Below are positions 10,993-20,351 of a stretch of DNA of 64,000 nucleotides, piece after piece. The position numbers and the translations under genes are program-made. The stretch covers positions 434,001 through 498,000 of the forward strand of contig OY752147.1 in the NCBI GenBank assembly GCA_963573315.1, given 5' to 3'. The stretch is from Entomortierella parvispora (lineage: Eukaryota > Mortierellomycota > Mortierellomycetes > Mortierellales > Mortierellaceae). Each line of letters opens with the position of its first letter. The stretch's first letter is position 1. The notes under the pieces are model-generated. The model saw nothing but the letters and a program-made list of their open reading frames with translations, searched no databases and was not told the DNA's origin.

Positions 10993-12450
10993 GATGAGAG
11001 TGGAGAGTGGGAGAGTGGGAGAGTGAGTGAACGAGAGAGGAAAAGAAGAAAAGAAAGAAAAGAAAGGGCAGAGGCTTTAAAGGGAGTGGGACCAATTGGC
11101 GACCTCATTGGGGCAAAGGCCCTTTCTGAGCTGATGCTTTACCGAGAACAGGAGTCCGAGACGGACGGAGTTGGAGCATACGACGGTTTAAAGCCTTGAG
11201 GACTTGGATAAGGGTGCACTGTTCCATGCAGAGGAAAGAGCTGCCGTTTACGCTTTCGTGTCAAAGCAAAAATAGGAGCAACATGAGACCAGGGAGGGTT
11301 CACGCCCAGGCCATGACGACGCATGCAATACAGTTCAAAGGAGACCCACACGGTCCATGAACAGCTGCTGACTTAAACTTGTCCAGGATCGAAAATAACT
11401 TTGGAAGCCTTCTCGGTTTCTATCCAGTTTCTGGGTCGTAAACCTTGCTGAGAGTACATGTGTAGCTTTACCAAGCGTGCCTTTCAGTCCATGGCGACGG
11501 ATGCGGATAGAGGGGGGCAAGACCGATAATGCGGATACCCAGGCATGAAAGCGGCTGAGGAGGGACATGCCGAGTGGACGCAGATCGTCGGCCACCCAGG
11601 GACATTCATCAAAAAATTCAGTGCACGTCTGTGAAGACCAATGACGGGTGTTGAGCTCGGATGAGTCCGATATCGCTGTTCGTGTTCTGGAACCTCACCA
11701 AAGTGCGCTCACTGCCCGCAACATCCTAGGGATTTACGCCATGCCGTGGAAAAACAAAGACGCGTCGTTGAGCAAGAGCCGGGGATGGAGAAGTAGAGTT
11801 CAGCACACAGAGCACAGTCCCACGCTGTGCTGCAGTTGCGGCTGCAGCTGCAGTCATGATGTCCTGGGCTGCATGATCTGGCTGCCTGTGTCCAACATTC
11901 AGCCAGTCTGTCTGTCTGCGTGTCTGTCTGTCTTGTTCCTATGACGAGGTGGTTTTGGCAAAAAGAGGACACCCACGCCCGCCCGTGGCACGTTTCTGCA
12001 CTGCCACGGCAGACACTGAGCAAGCTTCCGCTGCTGACTCGCACCAAGGGGGCTGTCCGCGGAGTGCGCTACAACACAGCAAACACAGCAGGGCAACAGA
12101 CGCGTCCATTGAAGGACAAGACACCTCGGAGATGCATGTCGATGGGGGGAGGGGGCAAGCAAGGACGAGAAGGTGATGAGAGCTGAGAATGAGCTACGAG
12201 TCTCTGAGCCATGCCCTAGCCAGACAGAGGAAGAAGAAAGAGAGCGGCTGGGGGCCTACATCCGCTGCACGAAGGAGAGAGAAAGAAAGAGAGAAAGAGA
12301 GCATTGTATCGTGCAAAATTTTATCTGTTATTTCTCTCTTTTTTTCCATCATCATCATCATTCTTCTTCCCCGCTCGCCTTTTCTCTCCATCCTCTCTCA
12401 ACAGCAGCACATCCTCATCTCCCCAGCCCAATAATCCAACCCCGAGAACA
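10993..12450. other. Intergenic region with simple repeats, no gene seen
   Basis: This stretch of about 1.46 kb lies between the divergently read secreted-protein and C2 genes. It holds a CTGCAG-rich patch near 11830-11855, a GTCT/TGTC repeat near 11905-11937 and a GA-rich then CT-rich leader (12270-12450) just before the C2 start. Short open frames here have repetitive composition and no recognisable protein features. Confidence 0.5.
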
Positions 12451-14241
12451 ATGAGTACACCCCACAAGATCGGTGTGCTGGTCGCCATCCCCATCAAGGG
12501 CCGCAAGCTCGTCAACAGGATCGGTGGCAAGCAGTCGCCCTACGTCCAGCTTAAGCTCGGAGACCAGAAGAAGCGCACAAAGGCCTCGCTCATTGCCTCG
12601 GTCGAGCCAGAATGGGACCAGGAGGCAAGCGACCAATGGATCATCTTGGCCACCATTGAATTTCAACACTGTGCTAACCCACTTTTCTTTCTCCTTTTAA
12701 TGTTCACGTCCAACTTTTTGTTCATCCAGGTCCGCCTCGACGTGTTTCAGGGCCAACTCGACATGCAAGTCTGCGTGTATAATGAGGGCAAGCAGAATGA
12801 GCTGATTGGCGATGGCGTCTTGCTTCTCAACGAGGTCATTGACAAGGGCGAGCTTGATGGTACATTTACTGGATCAATGTAATGACTCGTGCGATTCCAG
12901 GGGCATGTCCAAACTAACCAACCAACTTTGCCCTGTAACGCCCATCTTCTCGAACAAACCAGTCTGGTTTCCCATCAAGTTCAAAGGCACTGCGTCGGGC
13001 GACATCTATTTTGAGCTGACCTTTTATGCAGCGGTACGGGACAATCTTTTTTGACCATGGACCTATCCCCTCTGCTGTATCTGTTTTCAGTGGATGCCTT
13101 GGCTGACATGATGATGAAATCTTTGCAATAATAGGCGCCTCCTCCAGTTGCTGGAGGTACTCCTCCTCTTCCTCAGATGCAGATGCAGACCCCTCTCAGA
13201 TACAACCAGCCAGGATTCCAGGGTGGAGCACCAGGAATGCCCCAGTCTCCTCCTTACAGCAACTATGGAAGCCCCGGAATGATGAACATGGGCGGCCCAC
13301 CAGCTCCCACCACAGCCAACACTTATCAGGCTCCCATTGGTGCCTATAATCCTCGGCCATTCCCACCTCAACAACCGATGGCGCCAATGCCTCAGCAGCA
13401 GCCAGTCCCCAACGCTCCCTATGGTGGCCCTCACATGTCAGGACCCGGCTTCAACCCCGCCTTTGGAAATACACAAGCGCCTTTCCGCCCTAATGCTAGC
13501 CCATATCCCAACAACGCTCAGGTTCCATTTTCGGGACCAAACGTTCCTGGAGTACCTGCTGGAGGATTTGGTAGCCCTGGGTCCGCGGCTGGTGGACCAC
13601 CTGCAGGAGGATACCCCAATCAAATGCCTCAGATGCCTCAGATGCCTCAGATGCCATCATCATACCCCGGTGGCAACGGAGCCAATAACAACTACCCACC
13701 AAATAATAATAACAACGGCTACCCTCCTAACAACAACAACAACAACAACAACAACTTCCCATCTGGTGGCAATAACAACTTTGGCGGACCCAACAACAGC
13801 ATGGGTAACAACAACATGAACAATAACAATAACAACATGAACAACAACATGGGTCCAGGACGCTTCCCCCACACCCAGCACTCTTCTCCTGGGCCCATGC
13901 ATAATACTGCACCAAACTTTTCACAAGGACCACCCAATAGCTATCCCAACAGCAACATGAACAACAGTTTTGGAGGACCAAACAACAACAACATGAACAA
14001 CAATTTCACCAACAGCGCTCCTAACAGCTATGGAAACAACAACAACTTCAACAACAACCAAGGCGGTGGACCTTCTAGTGGAAACAACTTCCAACACAAC
14101 AATGGGTTCCCAAACAACAACAATAACAACTTCCAAAACAACAATAACAATAACAACTATGGAGGCTCACCAGCGCCCACCTCTGCGCCTGTGACGCCTC
14201 TGAGGCAAGTCAACTACTCGCTCGGAGGAAGCTTCCCTTGA
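12451..14241 (+). CDS. C2-domain protein with Pro/Gly and Asn-rich (prion-like) tail
   Basis: Exons 12451-12624, 12730-12859, 12963-13033 and 13135-14241 encode 493 residues. Residues 1-125 are a C2 domain: IGVLVAIPIKGRKLVNR, QSPYVQLKLG, VEPEWDQE, LDMQVCVYNE, GDGVLLLNE, then a DIYFELTFYA strand. Acidic calcium-binding loops are not obvious. From about residue 140 the protein is Pro/Gly/Met-rich, then strongly Asn-rich (many NNNN runs). C2 plus a proline-rich tail is the plan of fungal Inn1/Fic1 cytokinesis proteins, but a generic C2 phospholipid-binding protein is equally possible. The first intron (12625-12729) uses a GC donor (GAG|GCAAGC); it is 105 bases and stop-free, and its removal restores the C2 strand WDQE-VRLDVFQG. 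The last acceptor could alternatively be at 13090. Confidence 0.85.
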
Positions 14242-15280
14242 ACGACGAGGAAACTCGGAAGGAGTCTACTCATCCAAATAGTATATCTACATAAAGTTTT
14301 TTTTTAAGAAGGCATTATCATGGACAGAAATAGAAACACTGCGCTATATCTTGACGACTTGAGCGATTGATGCTGACCCTTGATGTTATGGTCTGGAGAA
14401 GAAACACGACGGTGCCGGTGTCGTGCTGGATGGGGATTTACAGCCGGCTGACGATAGTGCCATAGAGTATATCTTGCCATTGGGTTGTTAAAGGTTATGA
14501 GATGCATCCTAAATGCCGAACGACTCGAGCTCCAAGGTTATGGTGAAATGGTGAAACATCGCTGGTATTGGCGCAGATGAAATACTGCATGGGGCTGTAA
14601 GAACTGCCACAGCATTCCCGCCAACTACGATTGCAAGAAATTGGGGGCCTAAGAAATTGGATCGTCGACGGTATGCAAAACGTTGCCTAGCAAGAGTGGC
14701 CGATAAAAATGCCAGAATTCCGCCCAAATATCTGAACCTTGGAACGCAGAGGTCACAACTTGGGCTTTCTTTTGGACTCTATGGGGCGTGAAACGTTGCT
14801 CATTACGACTGGCGGAAAGGACTCCAGGAAAACATGGGATTCAAGGTCAAAAAGCGACGAGGGGTTCTCTGATTCCAACCCTACCCTCCTCAAGGAAGTG
14901 TCTACGGTCGAGGAAGACTGATAGAACTTGACGATATGCGATGGATGATATGTACTTCGCCCGAATTGAAGCTCTTGGGACTGCGTGTCTTGTGTTGGCT
15001 CCGAAGAGAAATGAAACGAGAGCTAATGGTCATTCTGCTTGACTGAATGCATGCATGCATGCATGCAAGCATGCGTGCATAGCGCTTGTCATGAGCAAGG
15101 AACGCAGTGGCTTTTTTCAGTTTTATTTCTCTGTGGTCCGTATGCTTTGCCCTTCTTCTCCCTTTTGCCCTGCTTTCCTTTGAGTTCCCAGTTCCCAGTT
15201 CTTCTGCACCTCTCTTTCTCCCCCTCCTTCTACTGTCGCAATTTCAATTGCCCCTGACAAAGATAAAAGAAGAAAAAAAG
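14242..15280. other. Intergenic region, TGCATGCA repeat before the next gene
   Basis: About 1 kb between two genes on the same strand. A T run follows AATAAA-like ACATAAAG at 14291, plausible for 3' processing of the C2 transcript. At 15045-15081 there is a (GCAT)n palindromic tract, about 200 bases upstream of the next start codon, followed by a CT-rich leader. No supported gene. Confidence 0.45.
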
Positions 15281-16705
15281 ATGGACCTTGTAGAGATCCA
15301 GATTCACGTTGGAAAGTTCCTCAGCGCCCCCAGTCTTGCCACTTGTGTTCAAGTCTCCCAGGCCTGGCATGCGAGCTTCCTTCCCTTGCTCTATAGCGTC
15401 ATCAGTTTCCAGAACGAAAAGACGGACGTTCTCTATGATCCAACCCTGCCCTCAGAAGCACACATCCAACGCCATGGCGACAAAATCCGCGATCTCCTCA
15501 TAAGATTACCCAGTCGCTACACGCGAGATCTTGTATCCACCACTAGGCTGATCAAGAAACTCCGCGTCATCCAGCGCCGAGATCGCCGCCAAGAGTCCAA
15601 CCTTGAGGTGATGCAGCTCCTCGAAAACAATCCAAGGATCAAGAAACTTGAACTGGTCGCCTTTCGAGGCTCTGAACTCTGTTACCAGGTGGTTCATGGG
15701 GCCCTAATCTGCAGTCGATTGACAGAACTTCGATTTTTTCGTATGATGGACATGGATGTGCATCTCGTGGCGCAGTTCCTCCAAACCTGTGAACAATTGA
15801 CCACCTTGGGCCTCAGTTTTTGTACAATCTCTTGGGATACAAGATCCAATAGGATTCTGTGGCCAAAGTTGACCGCACCCTTGAGGACTCTTGAGTTGAC
15901 AGAATGCAACGGGCCTGGAACGCCCGCGCTCGTCAATTGGATGATCCACAGCAGCCCTGGTCTGTTTGAACAGCTCTCCAAGCTGACGATTTGCAAACTG
16001 GGTCTGGAGGATGGGGTTTTGGCCACTTTACTAGGCCGTTGTTCCTCAAACCTGACAGCTTTGATCCTCAAGTACGAGGCGTTCTCTTGGACAGAGTTCA
16101 TGGTGCTGAGTCAACTCCGGGAGACATTGAGGGTTCTGCATCTCTCCATGGATTGCAAAATTTGGCTCTACCAACAAATTTTTTGCTCCTTTACGGGCAT
16201 TGTCGAGATTTGGCGATCGATCTTGTTTGTGGACTCTGTCTGCAGAAGCGAGCCAGAGCATACATTACCAAACAGCGGGACCAGGACGGTTGCGGGTCCG
16301 ATGGAGGAAGAAGAAGATGAACGAGGGATGAGTCAAGAAGCTTGGGTGTGCACGGGTGTGAAGAAGTTGACGTTACATATACGATGGTCCCTGAGCGACA
16401 TTCGGAATAGTGAGATGGTGGATCGGCTGGCCGAGCTTAAGAACCTGGAGGAGATGGAGCTGACAGCCAATTACTCCCAAAGCGATCGTCAACGATGGGA
16501 GGAAAGCAAGAGGCTATATGAGAAGCAAAAGTTCTTTGCTTACGAGTCCTCCTGGAAAAGGGATCTTCGAAAAAGCTCTTGGAAGACGGGCACGTTCAAG
16601 CGGTCGGACATGGCTTACTATCCGGCGCTGAAGTGGATGGTGGATACGTGGCCAAGACTGAAGATGTTCAAGTACACGGATGTTGACACGGCTGAGCTGA
16701 AATAA
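15281..16705 (+). CDS. F-box/LRR-like protein
   Basis: Single exon, 474 residues from the ATG at 15281; the open frame extends upstream only through a CT-rich leader without a better start. The N-terminus (IQIHVGKFLSAPSLATCVQVSQAWHASFLPLLY) matches the pattern of degenerate F-box motifs: helix, then C-x-x-V-x-x-x-W. Leucine-rich repeat-like segments follow to the end (NNPRIKKLEL, LTELRFFRMMDMD, LTTLGLSFC, LRTLELTECNG, LSKLTICKLGL). This is the plan of fungal F-box/LRR proteins, probable SCF ubiquitin ligase substrate receptors. An acidic insert (EEEEDE) sits at about 347-352. The substrate is unknown. Confidence 0.8.
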   Translation: MDLVEIQIHVGKFLSAPSLATCVQVSQAWHASFLPLLYSVISFQNEKTDVLYDPTLPSEAHIQRHGDKIRDLLIRLPSRYTRDLVSTTRLIKKLRVIQRRDRRQESNLEVMQLLENNPRIKKLELVAFRGSELCYQVVHGALICSRLTELRFFRMMDMDVHLVAQFLQTCEQLTTLGLSFCTISWDTRSNRILWPKLTAPLRTLELTECNGPGTPALVNWMIHSSPGLFEQLSKLTICKLGLEDGVLATLLGRCSSNLTALILKYEAFSWTEFMVLSQLRETLRVLHLSMDCKIWLYQQIFCSFTGIVEIWRSILFVDSVCRSEPEHTLPNSGTRTVAGPMEEEEDERGMSQEAWVCTGVKKLTLHIRWSLSDIRNSEMVDRLAELKNLEEMELTANYSQSDRQRWEESKRLYEKQKFFAYESSWKRDLRKSSWKTGTFKRSDMAYYPALKWMVDTWPRLKMFKYTDVDTAELK

Positions 16706-17327
16706 AAAAAAAATTCAAAAGATGGGCACCCCCTTTTTCGAGCACTCAGGACAAACACAGGAGGCCCTGCAAGAAATAAGCCCTCCAGGTTTTGTCTTAT
16801 TGAGGACAATGGAAGAGCATCTGCAGGAACAGGTGTCGGTCCATGATTGGTTTGATTCCTTTGGTCTGTCTCTCTCTGCATCAACCTGGAGGGTGACGAC
16901 AGCAGCCCTATCTTCAGCAATGACAACTTCAAGTTCGAAAACAAGACGTCAGGAGTCTGTCCGTGCATTTTGAATCTCAATTCTGCTGTGGGCAGTGCGA
17001 TGGCTCCTTCTGATCTGCCGGGGAGAGCCCGATCTTTAACCGTGGAGGGATTGCGATCAACTTTTTATTCACCATACTAATCAAAGCTTTGACGGGTCAA
17101 TTGGCCGCAGTTTGACCGACTGACCAGCATGACTTTTTCTTAGTGTCTTCCCTCGTTAGTGAATAACTGAATTCTTGTACAGTTGGAAGAGCTGACATTG
17201 AAGCATCAAACGCATCACTATGAATTCCTGGCCACCATTTGTGGAAATACCGAACGAATGGGAACCGATGAACGCTCGGATTTATTATCAAAGTTTGGAC
17301 AAGAGTGTCTCGATGTTGGTTCTTCTC
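16706..17327. other. Intergenic stretch without supported gene
   Basis: AT-rich region downstream of the LRR gene. I see no intact coding frame with a recognisable feature. Confidence 0.4.
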
Positions 17328-17564
17328 CTAGCCTTTTTGAGGACCAACAGCACCAGCCCAGGGGCATCGGTTATTAACCTTATCGAAGCAAGCCCATGCG
17401 CCATCGGCTTCCTTGTACCAGCATGGAGGGTAAGGGAAATGTGTTGCCGGGCTGTTTCTCATATTGCCACGGTAACAGATAGCCGGATGTGGAACATCAA
17501 AGCCACTCACACCAGAGTCGTGCAATGCTAAAAAGAGAACCAGGGAGAGAAATATAGCGCTCAT
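17328..17564 (-). CDS. Candidate small secreted cysteine protein
   Basis: An open frame of 78 codons starts at a true ATG at 17564. It begins with a good signal peptide (MSAIFLSLVLFLALHDSG...) and continues with four cysteines in aromatic contexts (AICYRGN, PPCWYKEADG, WACFDKV, RCPWAGAVG). The sequence is not low complexity. A TATA-like ATAAATA lies about 100 bases upstream on this strand (near 17664-17673). Small secreted cysteine proteins of this size are common in soil and plant-associated fungi. I do not recognise the family. It could be a decayed or incomplete gene, because the surrounding zone contains transposon relics. Confidence 0.42.
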   Translation of the reverse strand: MSAIFLSLVLFLALHDSGVSGFDVPHPAICYRGNMRNSPATHFPYPPCWYKEADGAWACFDKVNNRCPWAGAVGPQKG

Positions 17565-18037
17565 GTTTTATATTGTTGTAAAAAGTTGACTGGAGTTATT
17601 CTGTGTGAAGGTTGCAGGCGCGAAAGAAGTGTGAGTGTTGGGTTACGCTCACCTGTAGAGGGTATTTATCTGCGAAAACTCGGTTAGTTTGTTGATTTTC
17701 CTTTTCAACACCACCCTGATTTTTTACCACCATCAAAAATGTATCTTTTTCTTGATCTTCCCCTTTGGTTTTTTCCCGACATCAACTCGATCTTTTTCTT
17801 GATCTTCGTTTGCAGCACCCCCTTGATATTCTATTTTCAACATCCCCTAGGTACTCCACTTCAACATCCCCTTGATATTCCATTTCAACATCTCCTAGTC
17901 TTGCAAAATCAGCTGCGAAAGTCGACACTTGAATACATGCTCTAAGATCTACAATCTCCGAGTGGTCGTCGTCCCTCTAAAACATTTTTTGGTCCAACTC
18001 GCCCTTTCCTATAGTTTTCCGTGCCTGCTGAAGTTAT
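17565..18037. repeat. Degenerate short tandem repeat and flanking intergenic DNA
   Basis: Between about 17735 and 17905, phrases such as TTTTTCTTGATCTTC and CAACATCCCCTTGATATTC recur at roughly 30-50 base spacing with drift. The rest is AT-rich and shows no gene. Confidence 0.45.
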
Positions 18038-18578
18038 TTGTTTCCTGCAATCTTCCTAGGTATGCTCACCACTTTTTCTACGCAGTCGAACAATTGCTTG
18101 GCTTCCTATATTCCAGCAGCAGCCTTCTCGAGGCAAGAGATACCGAAAGTAAATGAGGCTGATACCTGCTTAGGTTGTTGCCAAGACTTTGGATGCAGAC
18201 TCACCTTTTCTTCGATAAAGGCCAGTATTTTGTTAGCCGATTCTTCCTCTCCAATCTCCACAATCACGGTCCCTGCCGATCAGGTTTGGCCCAGACGCCC
18301 GCGATTTCAGCCAAAGTGATGCCAATCTTACAGCGATTAACGAGCACTGAAATACCAATCAACGGTGCTCACTAATGCAACTTACTGTTCGTATTCACGC
18401 CCGTTCCGAGGCAGATGATGTTCGTCGAGCCCTTGTCTGGATCCTCGCTTGCGCCATTTTGAACAATTTCTTGGCTAGTGAAAAGGAGATTTTGCTTGCA
18501 GTGTTGCGCGAACCTTTTCGTAGTGCTCACCCCATTGAGGGCGTTTCACCGGTCGTTCGCATCCCAAGGGCTTTCTAA
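18038..18578 (+). pseudogene. Relic of a PIF/Harbinger-type DDE transposase
   Basis: No single frame is intact, but pieces in different frames line up with the C-terminal half of Harbinger-type (DDE_Tnp_4) transposases. SILLADSSSPISTITVP (near 18220-18270) resembles the family's YLLADSAYPL region, RSGLAQTPAISAKVMPIL follows in a shifted frame, and ARSEADDVRRALVWILAC with AILNNFLA (near 18390-18475) resembles the late helical ACTWIFACIVLHN block. The frame changes and the loss of the first catalytic Asp region show it is dead. Termini were not identified. Similarity is from memory of the family, so the subclass is tentative. Confidence 0.55.
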
Positions 18579-18672
18579 ACCAAACTGCCACTAAAATCCT
18601 ATCACCATCGTTTTCTCTCACGAACTTTTGATCATAGATTAATAAATTATAATATTTGATAGTCTACTAAGA

Positions 18673-18845
18673 ACTAGAAAAGATTTTTGTCGACATATTG
18701 GTATTGGCTCAACCTGGGTCAAATCTTCGTCAATAAGATACTCTTCGACTGGATAGTGTTGGTTTGCGTCCGTTTTCCTTCAAATTTTCAGATTCCAGAC
18801 ATGTTCGGTAAGATTGAGGAAAGTGGCAAAGGTGTGTCCGAGCAC
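18673..18845 (-). pseudogene. Decayed 3' tail of the truncated F-box paralogue
   Basis: Read on the minus strand, this continues the gene at 18846-19838 past its stop. Right after the stop the bases still align with the intact copy (GLY-stop-V-L-GH against GWMCGH). Then about 330 bases are missing, and the last 50 bases again match the intact copy's end (PRL, QYQYVDKNLF, stop), with another in-frame stop where the intact copy has Trp. This shows decay rather than a naturally shorter protein. Confidence 0.75.
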
Positions 18846-19838
18846 TCAACCTTTCGTACCAATCGCACCGTAGAAGTACAGCTCCTCGAGTGTTGGGAGA
18901 TGGCGTTTTATAGCCTTATAAACCTTTTCGTTGAGTCGTGCTCCACAAAGCGTAATCTGCGTCAGCTCGGAACGGCTGTCCAAAATATTCTCTAGTTCAC
19001 CATCGACCATCCGTAGGGCCCGGATCTCTAGTCGATTAGGTTTGGAGGACTTCTTGGGGACAGTAATAAAGTCACCGTACTCAGTAATCGTCTCCCCGGG
19101 ATTGGTGTGCTCTGGAGGAATTGTAGGCTCCTCGAGCCGGAGCAATGTTAGCGCTGGACAACGCACCACCAATTCCAAAAGAAAGCCAAGGTTGGGACCA
19201 TCAGTTTGTATGAAATCCAAGGTCTTGATATTCGGGAAGAGTCGTGGCATGTCGATCGGCCATCCATTGTGGGAGTTAATTTGCTTGCAGTCGACGACTT
19301 GGAGAGCCGTGAGGTTCTTGCAGTTCATCAGGACAAAAGCAATATCACTGGTGTCGAATTTCATCTCCTTCAGGCGCAGCTCCTTCAGTTCTAAGAAGCC
19401 TCCCATCAGGGTTGAGAAAATTTCGTGATCTTTAAGACTTTGGAGCCGGAGCCGCTTGATACTTGCGTTTTTCATCAAAAAGTCTTGCAGCCAGGAATAA
19501 TCGAGAGGGTAACATCCAGGGCTATTTACGATGTATTCGCTTTCGTCATCCCAATCCCAATCCTGGAAATCCCATTCACCATATACGTACAAGGAAAACT
19601 CCCATTCGCGCACGCTCAGTTGTCGAATATGGTGGCTATTATCGTGCAGATTCGCCAGCGAGGGGAAGTTGGCGCCCCATTTGACACCATCTCTTATCCT
19701 TGCGGTCCAAAGGTCGACAGTGTCATAGAGCAATGGTGTGAAGATATCACACCAAGCCTTGCAGACAAGGCTGCATGCCACTCGGTCCTTCTGGCCAAGG
19801 AAAAGTCCGACGCGATGCCGTATCTCGGGGAAGTCCAT
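18846..19838 (-). CDS. Truncated F-box/LRR protein (decayed tandem paralogue)
   Basis: A single open frame of 330 residues from the ATG at 19838 (MDFPEIRHRVGLFLGQKD). The F-box-like start (VACSLVCKAWCDIFTPLLYD) and LRR-like segments are strongly similar to the 481-residue protein at 20352-21797. The frame ends early after GAIGTKG, where the paralogue has Trp: TGG has become TGA. Homology continues beyond the stop (18673-18845), so about 150 C-terminal residues are lost. The N-terminal F-box and most LRRs are intact, so a shortened product could still be made, but I regard it as a pseudogene in progress. It also carries an insertion rich in acidic and aromatic residues (WDFQDWDWDDESE) relative to the paralogue. 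Confidence 0.75.
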   Translation of the reverse strand: MDFPEIRHRVGLFLGQKDRVACSLVCKAWCDIFTPLLYDTVDLWTARIRDGVKWGANFPSLANLHDNSHHIRQLSVREWEFSLYVYGEWDFQDWDWDDESEYIVNSPGCYPLDYSWLQDFLMKNASIKRLRLQSLKDHEIFSTLMGGFLELKELRLKEMKFDTSDIAFVLMNCKNLTALQVVDCKQINSHNGWPIDMPRLFPNIKTLDFIQTDGPNLGFLLELVVRCPALTLLRLEEPTIPPEHTNPGETITEYGDFITVPKKSSKPNRLEIRALRMVDGELENILDSRSELTQITLCGARLNEKVYKAIKRHLPTLEELYFYGAIGTKG

Positions 19839-20113
19839 TTTTTGGTAATGAATGTGGAGCGCGAATGAAGGGATAGATGGAATGAGCGAATTGCTGTTGA
19901 GATCTGTCCTCTATCACCGCAACATGCCATTTGAAATTGTGAAGGGTTCTTTCACATTAGCAAGAACGGCCGCACGGTCTAGATTCTACACTTCCGAAAA
20001 TTCTAATACCTGTTTGTAATGGCGGACGCCTGCCCCGGGCTTCGGATACAGAGTTCACGTCTAGATATCCATGTCTATTATTACTAGTCATTGTCGGGTA
20101 CTGGCAAACTCGT

Positions 20114-20349
20114 TGAACTGCAATCACCAGATCCGGCTGGTTTTTTTTATACAAAATTTTCATAGTTTTGTCTTCTTCCTTCGAGGAATTACAGCCCAAC
20201 TTCTTCAATCACACAGTAACTTATAGTAATAAGTTCCTTGCCTAAAGTTCTTCCTGTTTTCAGACAGCAAGACAAGCCAGCGAGGCAGGGGTCCTACATG
20301 CTTGCATAAAGCGATCCCGATTGGGCCCCAGCTGCGGCCCACAAGTACA
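20114..20349. other. Spacer between duplicated F-box units
   Basis: Short AT-rich spacer separating the two duplicated units. I see no gene in it, and unlike the flanking blocks it shows no clear second copy. Confidence 0.4.
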
Positions 20350-20351
20350 AA

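Noticed and set aside
12625-12729. Treating this stretch as coding (no intron)
   Set aside because: Although stop-free, it would put 35 hydrophobic residues inside the C2 fold; removal at GC-AG restores the family sequence.
14509-14727. 72-codon minus-strand open frame
   Set aside because: No signal, domain or composition support, and no splice context; treated as chance.
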